Of a stretch of 64,000 nt of DNA, positions 16,951 through 25,545 are shown in pieces; position 1 is the stretch's first letter, and the number at the start of each line of letters is the position of its first letter. The notes under the pieces are model-generated. The model ran no database searches, was not told the DNA's origin, and saw only the letters and a list, made by a program, of their open reading frames with translations. The position numbers were made by a program, and so were the translations under genes. This stretch comes from an uncultured Prevotella sp. (GTDB lineage: Bacteria; Bacteroidota; Bacteroidia; Bacteroidales; Bacteroidaceae), in NCBI GenBank assembly GCA_947177775.1, contig CAMWVS010000004.1:1-64000 (forward strand), in the 5' to 3' direction.

Positions 16951-17520
16951 TTACTTTCTGATTATCTCAACTTCGCCACCCATGCCGAGCTTGATTATGC
17001 TTGACGGTGTATGCGGCTTGTGTTCCTGCCGGCGGCTCCAGCAGACATAATCCACGGCGTCAATTATTTCCGGAGCTATGTCGCGGTAGTTCTGGGCTGT
17101 GGGTTCGCCGGAAATGTTGGCCGACGTAGATACGATGGCTTTCTGGAAACGGTAGCACAGTTCCTTTGAGAACGGCTCCGCTGTAATCCGCAGTGCGATG
17201 CTTCCGTCATCGGAGATGAGGTTGGGGGCCAGATTGACAGCTCCGTCAAGTATGACCGTGGTGGGTTTGTCGGCGCAGTCAAGCAGCTGCCATGCCACTT
17301 CAGGAACGTTACGGACGTAACGCTGCAGCCGTGCGTCGCTGTCAACGAGACATATCAGCGCCTTTGAATCGTCACGCTGTTTAATCTTATAGACTTTGGC
17401 CACGGCCTCGGCGTTGGTAGCATCACAGCCGATGCCCCATACCGTGTCCGTGGGGTAGAGTATCACGCCGCCATTGCGCATGGTCTCTACTGCTCTTCTT
17501 ATATCTTCTTCTTGGGTCAT
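16951..17520 (-). CDS. L-threonylcarbamoyladenylate synthase (TsaC/Sua5/YciO family)
   Basis: A 189-residue YrdC-fold protein. It likely makes threonylcarbamoyl-AMP from threonine, bicarbonate and ATP for the t6A modification of ANN-decoding tRNAs. Seen are GGVILYPTDTVWGIGCDATN, the KIKQRDDSKALICL phosphate-binding segment and SIALRITAEP, with STSANISGEPT near residue 140. It has only the YrdC domain, not the C-terminal Sua5 domain, so TsaC/YciO type; YciO paralogues can be weaker enzymes. prfC is 39 bp upstream and the ClC gene follows directly. Confidence 0.9.
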   Translation of the reverse strand: MTQEEDIRRAVETMRNGGVILYPTDTVWGIGCDATNAEAVAKVYKIKQRDDSKALICLVDSDARLQRYVRNVPEVAWQLLDCADKPTTVILDGAVNLAPNLISDDGSIALRITAEPFSKELCYRFQKAIVSTSANISGEPTAQNYRDIAPEIIDAVDYVCWSRRQEHKPHTPSSIIKLGMGGEVEIIRK

Positions 17521-17559
17521 GTTTTCTTATTATGAGTTATGAATTACCTGATTCGTAAT

Positions 17560-19128
17560 TCAAAATTCGCTTGTGAAGTGGAAGCGGATTTTCTTGAAGT
17601 CCTCCTGCGCCATGCTCAGAACGTAGCCGCTGTCGGCGAGGAAGACGTCACGGCCTTCCTTGTCCTTGGCCATATACTGATACTTGCGCTTCTTGAAGTT
17701 CTCCAGTTCAGCCTCGTCGTCGCTCTCAATCCAGCATGCTTTATAGAGATGGACCGGTTCCCAGCGGCATTTCGCGTTGTATTCGTTCTCCAGACGATAC
17801 TGGATTACCTCGAATTGGAGCTGTCCCACGGTTCCGATAATCTTGCGGCCGTTGAACTGATTGACGAACAACTGGGCCACACCCTCGTCCATCAGCTGGT
17901 CGATTCCCTTCTGGAGCTGCTTGGCTTTCATAGGATCGGCATTCTCGATATATTTGAACATCTCAGGCGAGAAACTCGGCAGACCGCGGAAATGGAGCTT
18001 TTCGCCTTCTGTCAGCGTGTCGCCAATCTTGAAGATGCCGTTGTCCGGAAGTCCGACGATGTCGCCGGGGTAGGCTTCGTCGATTGTGCTCTTGCGCTGG
18101 GCCATGAACTGTGTGGGTGACGAGAACCGCACCGTCTTACCCTGACGCACGTGGAGGTAGGGCTGATTGCGCACAAACCGTCCGCTGCAAATCTTGCAGA
18201 ATGCTATGCAGGAACGGTGATTGGGATCGATGTTGGCTGTTATCTTGAATATGAATCCTGTGAATTTTGGCTCTTCCGGTGTTACAATACGTTCTTCCGC
18301 TTTGGTCGGGCGCGGGCTCGGGGCTATTTCCACGAAGCAGTTGAGCAGTTCCTGAACGCCGAAGTTGTTGAGTGCGGAGCCGAAGAAAACGGGTGCGACC
18401 TCGGCCGAACGGTAGTCTTCGACATTGAAGTCGGGATAGACTCCGTCCACCAATTCCAAATCTTCGCGCAGTTTGGCAGCATCAGTTTCACCCACGCGGG
18501 CGTCCAGCTCGTCGCTGTCGATGGCTACTTCAACCTTTTCCGTCACGCGCTGCTTGTCCGGCGTGAAGAGGTCGAGCTTCTTCTCATATATATTGTAGAC
18601 ACCCTTGAACTTTGCTCCTTGATTTATAGGCCAGCTCAGCGGGCGTACTTTGATTTCGAGTTCCTGTTCGAGCTCGTCCAGAAGGTCGAACGGGTCGCGG
18701 CCCTCGCGGTCCATCTTGTTGATGAAAATAATCACCGGGGTGTTGCGCATCCGACAGACTGTCATCAGCTTGCGCGTCTGCGTCTCCACGCCCTTGGCTC
18801 CGTCAACAACGATGATGGCCGAATCTACGGCGGTCAGCGTGCGGAACGTATCTTCGGCAAAGTCCTGGTGACCGGGGGTGTCGAGGATGTTCACCTTGTA
18901 TCCTTCGTAGTCAAACTCCATGACCGACGTCGAAACGGAGATACCGCGCTGCTTTTCGATCTCCATCCAGTCTGACGTCGCCGTCTTTTTTATCTTGTTG
19001 CTTTTCACAGCTCCGGCCACCTGAATCTGGCCTCCGAAGAGCAGGAACTTCTCGGTAAGCGTCGTCTTACCGGCGTCGGGATGCGAAATGATCGCAAACG
19101 TACGTCTTCTTTCTATTTCTTTGTCCAT
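17560..19128 (-). CDS. prfC: Peptide chain release factor 3
   Basis: A 522-residue translational GTPase that recycles RF1/RF2 from ribosomes after termination. The G-domain motifs are G1 [11 protein letters not shown]2/switch region [10 protein letters not shown]3 DTPGHQDF and G4 NKMD; the RF3-specific middle and C-terminal domains ([23 protein letters not shown]) follow. The length matches the family. The 208 bp upstream, before the DUF4924 gene, contain no ORF that I trust and no clear TAnnTTTG promoter. Confidence 0.97.
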   Translation of the reverse strand: MDKEIERRRTFAIISHPDAGKTTLTEKFLLFGGQIQVAGAVKSNKIKKTATSDWMEIEKQRGISVSTSVMEFDYEGYKVNILDTPGHQDFAEDTFRTLTAVDSAIIVVDGAKGVETQTRKLMTVCRMRNTPVIIFINKMDREGRDPFDLLDELEQELEIKVRPLSWPINQGAKFKGVYNIYEKKLDLFTPDKQRVTEKVEVAIDSDELDARVGETDAAKLREDLELVDGVYPDFNVEDYRSAEVAPVFFGSALNNFGVQELLNCFVEIAPSPRPTKAEERIVTPEEPKFTGFIFKITANIDPNHRSCIAFCKICSGRFVRNQPYLHVRQGKTVRFSSPTQFMAQRKSTIDEAYPGDIVGLPDNGIFKIGDTLTEGEKLHFRGLPSFSPEMFKYIENADPMKAKQLQKGIDQLMDEGVAQLFVNQFNGRKIIGTVGQLQFEVIQYRLENEYNAKCRWEPVHLYKACWIESDDEAELENFKKRKYQYMAKDKEGRDVFLADSGYVLSMAQEDFKKIRFHFTSEF

Positions 19129-19336
19129 TGTGTATTACATATTTTTTCGAGGAAAGAGGGTGGAGTGTGGGGAGAAGAAGTGAGAAAGATCTTTGTCCAT
19201 CTTCTTGCTATCCCTTTATGCCGTTTATTGGTTTTCGCCCGGTTGCACCCCGTCTGCAAGGCAAGAACTCCTGAACGGTCTTTGCCCGCGACAAATCTTT
19301 CAACTCCTCTTGAGTTCCTGAAACCACGAGCAGAAC

Positions 19337-19882
19337 TCACTCGAATTCGAGCGGTTCCTCCTTGTCTTTCAGATAATAGTCGTTGAGCATGCCCACGAGC
19401 GTCGTGATTTCCTTGACGGCATGGGCTGTGTCGGGACTGATTTCTTTCTTTTGCAGCCGCAGCATCATCACTCCGTAGAGAGAGTTGAAGCATGTCTCCA
19501 CTTCGTTTTCCTCCTTGTTCGCTCCGCGGTTGCGCAGTTCCACGATGAAAGGCAGCACCTTATAATATTCGGCGTTGTAGAACGGGAATTTGCTGCTTTG
19601 CAACAGCCGTGCGTGAAGCTCGGCGAGCTGAATCATCGTCACCTTGTTTATTTGCAGATGGCCGCGCTCGCGACATCCCTCCTCGTTCATCATCCGGATC
19701 AGATAGCCATACCAGTCGGACATATCTTCCTTCTGTTCGTCCGTATAGTCAAACCGGTCTATATACTCCCGGCGTATGCGCGCCAGAGAGCATCCGAAAG
19801 CTCTGATGGTGTCTTCCACCTGCCACATGTAAAGCAGGTATTCCGCTATGTTCTTTTTCCTCAGTTCCTGTGATATATACAT
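19337..19882 (-). CDS. DUF4924 family protein
   Basis: A 181-residue soluble, helix-rich protein matching what I recall as the Bacteroidota-restricted DUF4924: it starts MYISQELRKKNIAEYLLYMW, has a central HLQINKVTMIQLAELHARLL and a Tyr-rich KFPFYNAEYYKVLPF segment. There is no signal peptide, catalytic motif or membrane span. Function unknown. It begins 18 bp after the LysE-type gene and is probably cotranscribed with it. Confidence 0.8.
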   Translation of the reverse strand: MYISQELRKKNIAEYLLYMWQVEDTIRAFGCSLARIRREYIDRFDYTDEQKEDMSDWYGYLIRMMNEEGCRERGHLQINKVTMIQLAELHARLLQSSKFPFYNAEYYKVLPFIVELRNRGANKEENEVETCFNSLYGVMMLRLQKKEISPDTAHAVKEITTLVGMLNDYYLKDKEEPLEFE

Positions 19883-19900
19883 ATATTAAATTCAGAATAA

Positions 19901-20566
19901 TCAGAAAAAACGGTATAGGTTGGTCACCGTGCCGACGAACATAATCACTGAGCATATCACCACGATAGCCCCGATGACCTGATTGATGAGCTTTATGCCG
20001 TTGTCGTCGAACTTGCCCCGTATCTTGTCCACAAGCCATGTCAGCCCGAACCACCACAGCAACGCGCCGGCAACGATGCTCATGAAGCCCACCACCATCT
20101 CGAACGGATGGTCGGGAAGGACAAATGCGAACTGGGCGTAGCAGGCGAGGAAGAGCAGGATGATGAGCGGGTTTGACAGCGTCACGAGAAAGGCCGTCAC
20201 GCCGTTGTGGACCAGTGTGCCCTTGTTTGTGCCCGGCTGGCGTATGTTGCGGGTAGGGTCGGTGCGGTAGGTGTATATGCCGAATATCATCAGCAACACG
20301 CTGCCGACAATCTGCAGATAGAACCGGTTCTGCTGATCGTTCACGAAGTTCATGACGAAGCTCATTCCGAATCCCGTGATGCCGGCATAGATTATGTCGC
20401 TCACGGCGGCACCGATGCCGGTGATGAACCCGTACCACCGGCCTTTGTTCAGCGTCCGTTGGACGCAGAGCACACCGACCGGTCCCATCGGTGCCGAAGC
20501 GATGACCCCGATGAGTATTCCCTTGAATATGAAATCAAGTATGCTTATATGTAATGGAAACGGCAT
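19901..20566 (-). CDS. LysE-type amino-acid exporter
   Basis: A 221-residue inner-membrane protein with about six spans, of the LysE/RhtB superfamily that exports amino acids or other small cations. The N-terminal GILIGVIASAPMGPVGVLCVQRTL contains the family's conserved proline-rich turn, followed by GFITGIGAAVSDIIYAGI. The track ORF starts 13 codons earlier (20605), but that stretch overlaps a CAACTTTG promoter-like box, so the Met at 20566 is the better start. Substrate unknown. DUF4924 follows after 18 bp. Confidence 0.85.
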   Translation of the reverse strand: MPFPLHISILDFIFKGILIGVIASAPMGPVGVLCVQRTLNKGRWYGFITGIGAAVSDIIYAGITGFGMSFVMNFVNDQQNRFYLQIVGSVLLMIFGIYTYRTDPTRNIRQPGTNKGTLVHNGVTAFLVTLSNPLIILLFLACYAQFAFVLPDHPFEMVVGFMSIVAGALLWWFGLTWLVDKIRGKFDDNGIKLINQVIGAIVVICSVIMFVGTVTNLYRFF

Positions 20567-20714
20567 AGCGAATGCAAAGTTGCTAAAATTATGTGAATTA
20601 CACAAGTTTTTGCCCCTAAATGTTTCCTCCTCCGCCGTTTTTCGTGACTTTAAAACTTGTTGGTTTAGGCTTGCAACTTCAGACTTTGGTCGCCTTGTAT
20701 GTCAGGGGTGTTTG

Positions 20715-20780
20715 TGTTACACGGCTCACGTAACGATGTTACACGGCTCATGTAACACCGTTACGCGGGCCGTGTCATAA
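20715..20780. repeat. Three tandem 22-bp GTTAC-type repeats
   Basis: Units start at 20715, 20737 and 20759, an exact 22-bp period: TGTTACACGGCTCACGTAAC, TGTTACACGGCTCATGTAAC and a degenerate CGTTACGCGGGCCGTGTC. The first two are internally dyad-symmetric (GTTAC...GTAAC). They lie in the 432-bp divergent gap between the LysE gene and glucokinase, which holds no gene I can support. Nearby, 20794-20808 carries a half-hairpin TTTTGACACATCCTC related to the hairpins flanking the ccs gene. Confidence 0.75.
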
Positions 20781-20943
20781 AAAGAGTTCCATTTTGACAC
20801 ATCCTCGAATCCGAAGTGTGAGCCAATCGTTTCGTCTTCCTTATATTATATATAATGTGATATCCCGCAGCCAAAAACATGAAAGTCTGACAGCCGGAGC
20901 AAGTTTTTGACTCCAAATTCTTGCTCAGTTGCCGTTTTTTTCA

Positions 20944-20951
20944 TAACTTTG
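20944..20951 (+). promoter_or_regulatory. -7 promoter element for glucokinase
   Basis: TAACTTTG matches TAnnTTTG, and a partial -33 (CTTG, 20920-20923) lies exactly 20 bp upstream. The start codon is 47 bp downstream. Confidence 0.65.
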
Positions 20952-20998
20952 CGAGACATTATACAATTATTTATTACCAGTAACAAAAAACATTCAGT

Positions 20999-21985
20999 AT
21001 GAGTGAACAATCTATTATCAAGCCCTATGTGATAGGACTGGATTTGGGAGGAACCAACTCCGTCTTCGGCATTGTTGACAGCCGGGGAGAGATTAAGGCC
21101 ACTACGGCCATAAAAACCCAAGGCTATGAAACGGCAGAAGCATACGTAGCTGCGGCTGTGGAGGCGCTGCAGATCATCATAGATCAGGTGGGCGGTATTG
21201 ACAAAATCAAGGCAATGGGCATCGGAGCGCCCAACGCCAACTACTATAAAGGCACTATTGAGCATGCTCCAAACATCATTTGGGGACGCGGTGTCGTTCC
21301 ATTGGCCGACATGTTCAGCACTGCGCTCGGCATACCCGTGGCCATGACGAACGACGCCAACGCCGCCGCCATCGGCGAGATGGCCTACGGTGCGGCACGC
21401 GGAATGAAGAATTTCATCGTCATAACGCTCGGAACGGGTGTCGGTTCGGGCATCGTTGTCAACGGACAGCTGCTCTACGGACATGACGGATATGCCGGTG
21501 AGCTGGGCCATGTGACGATGGTCCGTGAGGGCGGACGTACCTGCGGCTGCGGCCGTACGGGCTGTCTGGAGACCTACTGCTCGGCTACGGGTGTGGCCCG
21601 CACGGCCCGCGAGATGCTGTCTACAACCGAACGGCCGTCGCTTCTCCGCGAAATGAATCCGGAGGACATAACGTCGCTCGACGTCAGCATTGCCGCTGGG
21701 AAGGGCGACGAGCTGGCCAACGAGATTTTCCGTTTCACGGGAAAGATGCTCGGTGAGGCCTGTGCCGATTTCGCCGCGTTCTCCAGCCCCGAGGCTTTCA
21801 TCTTCTTCGGTGGTCTCGTGAAGGCCGGTGAGCTTATCATGAAGCCTATCCGCGAGGCTTACGACGCCCATGTCATGCCGGTATTCCGCGGTAAGGCACA
21901 GTTCCTCGTCAGCGCTCTTGACGGTTCTTCGGCCGCTGTGCTCGGTGCGAGTGCCATCGGCTGGGACATCAGCGCGTCGGAATGA
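20999..21985 (+). CDS. ROK-family glucokinase
   Basis: A 328-residue sugar kinase of the ROK family, expected to phosphorylate glucose with ATP in the cytoplasm. It has the phosphate-1 loop GLDLGGTNSVFGIVD, the sugar-binding MTNDANAAAIGEM (catalytic Asp), the adenosine-side TLGTGVGSGIVV, the EL-GHVTM metal His, and the ROK zinc motif CGCGRTGCLE. There is no N-terminal HTH, so it is an enzyme rather than a repressor. Preceded by a TAACTTTG promoter and followed by a strong terminator, so probably monocistronic. A different hexose or acylamino-sugar substrate remains possible. Confidence 0.9.
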   Translation: MSEQSIIKPYVIGLDLGGTNSVFGIVDSRGEIKATTAIKTQGYETAEAYVAAAVEALQIIIDQVGGIDKIKAMGIGAPNANYYKGTIEHAPNIIWGRGVVPLADMFSTALGIPVAMTNDANAAAIGEMAYGAARGMKNFIVITLGTGVGSGIVVNGQLLYGHDGYAGELGHVTMVREGGRTCGCGRTGCLETYCSATGVARTAREMLSTTERPSLLREMNPEDITSLDVSIAAGKGDELANEIFRFTGKMLGEACADFAAFSSPEAFIFFGGLVKAGELIMKPIREAYDAHVMPVFRGKAQFLVSALDGSSAAVLGASAIGWDISASE

Positions 21986-22013
21986 AGGAGGCGTAACGTA
22001 CCCTTGTATATAT

Positions 22014-22075
22014 AAAAAAGGTGCAAGGACATGAACGGCGGCAGTCGCCAGATTCATGTCCTTGCACCTTTTTTG
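22014..22075. terminator. Bidirectional terminator between glucokinase and ECF sigma gene
   Basis: A long perfect stem, AAAAGGTGCAAGGACATGAA paired with TTCATGTCCTTGCACCTTTT, flanked by A and T runs so that it can work in both directions for the convergent genes. Confidence 0.9.
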
Positions 22076-22111
22076 TTATTGTTTGGCCGTGTCCAGACTA
22101 CGTCCGTAAGC

Positions 22112-22714
22112 CTATCGCTCCATCATGGCCAGTTCGATGTCGTGTTCTTTGGCCATCCGGCGCAGATTGAGTATGGCGTAGCGCATCCGTCCGAGCGCAG
22201 TGTTTATGCTCACGCCGGTGATATTGGCAATTTCCTTGAACGACAGGTTCTGATAGAATCTCATGTAAACCACCTCCCGTTGTGGCGCGGGGAGATTGTC
22301 CATCATGCGCCTTACGTCGTCGAGCACCTGTTCGTTGACCATCTCGCATTCTCTGCTTGTGTCAACTACGGAATTGATTTTGAGGTTGCTCAGATCGTTG
22401 TCTTCGGTGGGTTCGATGATGTGTTCGTTGCGCTGGAGGCGATACCAGTCCATGATGACATTGTGGGCAATGCGTGTTATCCAATAGGAGAACTTTCCGC
22501 TATCGGTATATTTGCCTTCTTGCAGTCTTGTGATGACTTTGACAAAGGTGTCCTGAAAGATGTCGTTGGCCAGTTCCTGATCACGGACAACGAACATTAT
22601 ATATGTAAATAGCTTTGACTGATTTCTCGCCAATAACTCGTCAAAGGCTTTATTGTCCCCTCTGACATACCGTAAGGCCAACTCTTCGTCGGTCGTACTT
22701 TCGAAATTCTTCAT
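22112..22714 (-). CDS. ECF-type RNA polymerase sigma-70 factor
   Basis: A 200-residue sigma factor with region 2 (ELANDIFQDTFVKVITRL, FSYWITRIAHNVIMDWYR) and region 4 (LPAPQREVVYMRFYQNLSFKEIANITGVS). No anti-sigma or SusC/D genes are adjacent, so it is not an obvious member of the Bacteroidota FecI/FecR type. It may instead be a general stress or housekeeping ECF factor. It has its own strong promoter (22803-22834). Target genes cannot be read from the window. Confidence 0.92.
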   Translation of the reverse strand: MKNFESTTDEELALRYVRGDNKAFDELLARNQSKLFTYIMFVVRDQELANDIFQDTFVKVITRLQEGKYTDSGKFSYWITRIAHNVIMDWYRLQRNEHIIEPTEDNDLSNLKINSVVDTSRECEMVNEQVLDDVRRMMDNLPAPQREVVYMRFYQNLSFKEIANITGVSINTALGRMRYAILNLRRMAKEHDIELAMMER

Positions 22715-22802
22715 ACTTAATTGTCTTTTTTATTAAGTAAAATATTCGTCGATAGGCTTTACGGTTTTTGTTAATGAGTTATTGTTGGATTGCTTAACAA
22801 TG

Positions 22803-22834
22803 CAAAAGTATATAAAATAATCTATACTGCCAAA
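22803..22834 (-). promoter_or_regulatory. Consensus Bacteroidota promoter for the ECF sigma gene
   Basis: On the minus strand TTTG (22831-22834), a 20-bp spacer and TACTTTTG (22803-22810) give an exact TTTG-N20-TAnnTTTG match, about 88 bp upstream of the start codon. Confidence 0.8.
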
Positions 22835-23001
22835 TTATTGTATGTTAAATTTTTAATGTTCACGCAAACGGGTCGGGCGGCCAGGCCGATCGTTTTTCAT
22901 TCACATTATGGTTGGCTTTCGGAATCTTTGCTGCCGCAGATTTCTTCCGGTCGTCTTGGGCGGAAACTGCAGATTGTCGGAGGAGTGGGAGAACTGATAA
23001 A

Positions 23002-23078
23002 TAAAAAGAGGTTGGCGCAGGACGCTGCCAACCTCGGAATCGATAAGGGTCATCGACAACATGGATGTAATCTTATCT
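23002..23078 (-). ncRNA. Candidate small RNA with its own promoter and terminator
   Basis: In the 675-bp gap between the sigma gene and the kinase fusion, the minus strand has a perfect promoter (23083-23114) directly followed by a transcript of about 75-80 nt. It can form a small hairpin, TCGAT-N7-ATCGA (23040-23056). It ends in a 9-bp perfect terminator stem GAGGTTGGC/GCCAACCTC (23008-23035) followed by TTTTTATTT. No plausible ORF fits inside. Whether it is a free sRNA or a short abortive leader is unknown. Ends are approximate. The rest of the gap shows only the promoters listed. Confidence 0.5.
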
Positions 23079-23082
23079 GTGG

Positions 23083-23114
23083 CAAATATAGGATTTAACA
23101 ACGTAAAATACAAA
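23083..23114 (-). promoter_or_regulatory. Consensus promoter for the candidate small RNA
   Basis: The minus strand reads TTTG (23111-23114), 20 bp, then TATATTTG (23083-23090), an exact TTTG-N20-TAnnTTTG match that points at the hairpin-terminated candidate RNA rather than at any ORF. Confidence 0.65.
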
Positions 23115-23276
23115 TATTTTAAGTTAAAACATGAAAAATAATAACCTTTTTGTGGAATATCCTCTGTTTTCTCGCGACCATTGTGCCGGCCGTTGGAAAA
23201 ATTACATGAAGAAACGGCTTGTATGGTCTTTCAATGGCTTTTTGAGTGTAAAATACACTATTTATGCATGTTTTTC

Positions 23277-23308
23277 TTTGTTGTTTTAGAATATTTTACT
23301 TAAATTTG
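23277..23308 (+). promoter_or_regulatory. Consensus promoter for the kinase/nucleotidyltransferase fusion
   Basis: TTTG (23277-23280), a 20-bp spacer and TAAATTTG (23301-23308). The start codon is about 80 bp downstream, leaving a leader of about 75 nt. Confidence 0.75.
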
Positions 23309-23389
23309 TGCACTGATAAGTTCCATTGTTGATAAGTGACAGAAGGAACATGAATGGTTTGATACTAAATCTATTAACGAATAAAAGAA

Positions 23390-25324
23390 ATGACAAAGCT
23401 ATTTGTGCCCGGGCGATTGTGTCTCTTCGGAGAGCACACTGATTGGGCCGGCCGCTACCGTACGATGAACGCTGACATCCTTCCCGGAGCAGCCATCGTC
23501 ACGGGTATTGAACAGGGAATACATGCCGAGGTGGAGAAATCGCCTATTTTCGAAATGACAAGCGAGGCTCCTGAGATAAGGGGCATGTGGCAGGACTTCT
23601 CCTGCAGAATGAATGATGTGGAACTGAAGCGGATTGCCAAGTCGGGCTCGTTCTTCAGCTATTGTGCCGGTGTGGCGTCGTATATGCTGGAGTGGTATAA
23701 GGTGGGAGGAGTGCGTATCCATCTGACAGGCATGACGTTGCCTATGAAGAGCGGACTGTCCAGCAGCGCGGCCATCTGCGTGTTGGTGGCGCGGGCGTTC
23801 AATATACTGTATAACCTCAATCTCAATACGATGGGTGAGATGAACATCGCCTATCTCGGTGAGCTTCGGACGGCTTCGCGCTGCGGACGTCTTGACCAGG
23901 CATGTGCGTTTGGTGTGAAGCCATGCCTGATGACTTTCGACGGCGATGAGGTCGGCGTGACCTCGCTCAATGTCAAGAAGCCGCTCCACTGGGTCTTCGG
24001 CGACCTTGTGGCACACAAGGACACTATCCGCATTCTTGCTGATCTGAACAAATCCTATCCCTTTGCATCGACGGACGGCGACCGTATGCTCCATCAGGCT
24101 CTCGGAGAGTGCAACCATGACATTGTCCGGCGGGCCGTCCGCTATATAGCCGAAGGTGAAATAGAAAAACTCGGCCGGCTGATGACCGAGGCGGAAGAAC
24201 TGTTCGACCGGCAGATAGCGCCGATGTCGCCGGCTCTTTGGTCGCCGAAACTCCACCGTTTCCTTAACGACCCCGAGGTGAAACGGCTCACATACGGCGG
24301 TAAGGGGGTTGGTTCACATGGAGACGGCTCCGTACAGTTTCTTGCTCGTGATGCGGAAAGCCAGACCCGGTTGGTCGACTATCTCAATGGTCAGGGACTT
24401 CGCGTATGGTCGTTCACGATTCAGCCTGTACACACTGTGAGGCGCGCCGTCATACCTGTGGCCGGCTTCGGAACACGACTCTATCCGGCTACGCAGGTGC
24501 TCAAGAAGGATTTCTTTCCTATACCGTGCGCCGACGGACAGGTGCGTCCCGTTATACTCATTCTTTTGGAAGAACTTATCAAGAGCGGTATCGAGGATAT
24601 TTGTCTCGTTCTCGGTTCTGAGGAGGAAAGGATTCTTTATTCGGAATTTTTCGAGCGGGCGTTGGACGAGGCACATCTTCAGAAACTCAGTCCGCAGGCA
24701 CGCGAATACAGCAACAGGATATTGGACATCGGAAAACATCTCCACTACGTCTACCAGCATGATAAGCGTGGTTTCGGGCATGCTGTCTATCAGGCTGCGG
24801 AATTTGCCGGTAACGAGCCGGTATTGCTTCTGCTCGGTGACACGCTCTATCGGAGTCACTGTGGAAAGACTTGCACGTTGCAGCTTATTGAGGAATATGA
24901 ACGTTACAACAAGCTGACCGTGAGCATCCATCCTATTCCGCTGCAGGAAGTGAGCCGCTATGGAGTGTTCAGCGGAGTGTGGGAAGACAAGGACCGTAGG
25001 ATTCTTAATGTGTCCGTGATGGTTGAAAAACCAAAACTGAGTTACGCCGAAGAGTATCTAGCCGTACAGGAGCAGGATGGCGGCAAGGGCTACTATTCTG
25101 TTTTCGGGCAGTATATACTCACTCCGGATGTTTTTGAACAGTTGGCTGATGACATCCGTGCGGCCGATGCGGAGGGTGACATGTCGCGTGAAATCGAACT
25201 GACGACGGCACTTGAAGCCGTCCGGAAACGGAACGGCATGGTCGGAGTGCGTATCGACGGAGAAATGTTCGATATGGGCAATCCTGCGGCGTTGCGCAAT
25301 ACGGTCATCCGTTTTTCGGAATAA
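23390..25324 (+). CDS. Bifunctional GHMP sugar kinase / sugar-1-phosphate nucleotidyltransferase
   Basis: A 644-residue two-domain protein. Residues 1-345 are a GHMP kinase: PGRLCLFGEHTDWAG (7-21) resembles the galactokinase signature, PMKSGLSSSAA (118-128) is the ATP loop, GRLDQ (166-170) carries the likely catalytic Asp, and GGKGVGSHGDG (303-313) is motif 3. Residues 351-644 are a GalU-like nucleotidyltransferase: VIPVAGFGTRLYPATQVLKK (354-373), a LLLLGDTLY metal strand and YSVFGQYILTPDVF. Together they could convert a free sugar to the 1-phosphate and then to an NDP-sugar, like fucokinase/GDP-fucose pyrophosphorylase (Fkp) but with the domain order reversed. The sugar is not identified; galactose, arabinose or a uronic acid are candidates. 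It has its own promoter and seems monocistronic. Confidence 0.85.
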   Translation: MTKLFVPGRLCLFGEHTDWAGRYRTMNADILPGAAIVTGIEQGIHAEVEKSPIFEMTSEAPEIRGMWQDFSCRMNDVELKRIAKSGSFFSYCAGVASYMLEWYKVGGVRIHLTGMTLPMKSGLSSSAAICVLVARAFNILYNLNLNTMGEMNIAYLGELRTASRCGRLDQACAFGVKPCLMTFDGDEVGVTSLNVKKPLHWVFGDLVAHKDTIRILADLNKSYPFASTDGDRMLHQALGECNHDIVRRAVRYIAEGEIEKLGRLMTEAEELFDRQIAPMSPALWSPKLHRFLNDPEVKRLTYGGKGVGSHGDGSVQFLARDAESQTRLVDYLNGQGLRVWSFTIQPVHTVRRAVIPVAGFGTRLYPATQVLKKDFFPIPCADGQVRPVILILLEELIKSGIEDICLVLGSEEERILYSEFFERALDEAHLQKLSPQAREYSNRILDIGKHLHYVYQHDKRGFGHAVYQAAEFAGNEPVLLLLGDTLYRSHCGKTCTLQLIEEYERYNKLTVSIHPIPLQEVSRYGVFSGVWEDKDRRILNVSVMVEKPKLSYAEEYLAVQEQDGGKGYYSVFGQYILTPDVFEQLADDIRAADAEGDMSREIELTTALEAVRKRNGMVGVRIDGEMFDMGNPAALRNTVIRFSE

Positions 25325-25427
25325 CAGCGGGACTGCCAGTCGCGGGTCGGACGCATTGCGGCCGCTGATCAGGATGTTTTTTCAATACCAGCCTCAGGGA
25401 TACGAAATACAGAATCTCGAGGTCGCG

Positions 25428-25520
25428 GCAACTCTCAGACGTAAAAAAAGAAACGCGAAAACATAAAGGCTTTCATTCACCTTTGTGTCTTCGCGTTTCT
25501 TTTTTACGTCTGAGAGTTGC
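25428..25520. repeat. About 40-bp inverted repeat (terminator-like) with AAACGC-type sequence
   Basis: Left arm 25428-25469 begins GCAACTCTCAGACGT and right arm 25480-25520 ends ACGTCTGAGAGTTGC; the arms pair over about 40 bp with only a couple of interruptions around a 10-nt loop. The inner part (AAACGCGAA, and CTTTGTGTCTTCGCGTTT on the right) belongs to the same AAACGCAAAGACAC-like family seen at 55784 and 62159. It lies between convergent genes and can terminate both, but is far longer than needed for that. Confidence 0.85.
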
Positions 25521-25545
25521 TTCCCTCAGTATGTGTGTCATGGCT

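Noticed and set aside
20715-20780. CRISPR-like array
   Set aside because: Units are directly adjacent with a 22-bp period and no unique spacers, and no cas genes are in the window.
20846-22057. 403-aa minus-strand ORF opposite glucokinase
   Set aside because: It overlaps the whole ROK kinase and the terminator; no domain is visible.
22901-23113. 70-aa minus-strand ORF in the gap after the sigma gene
   Set aside because: It runs across the promoter, hairpin and terminator of the candidate small RNA, which explain the region better.
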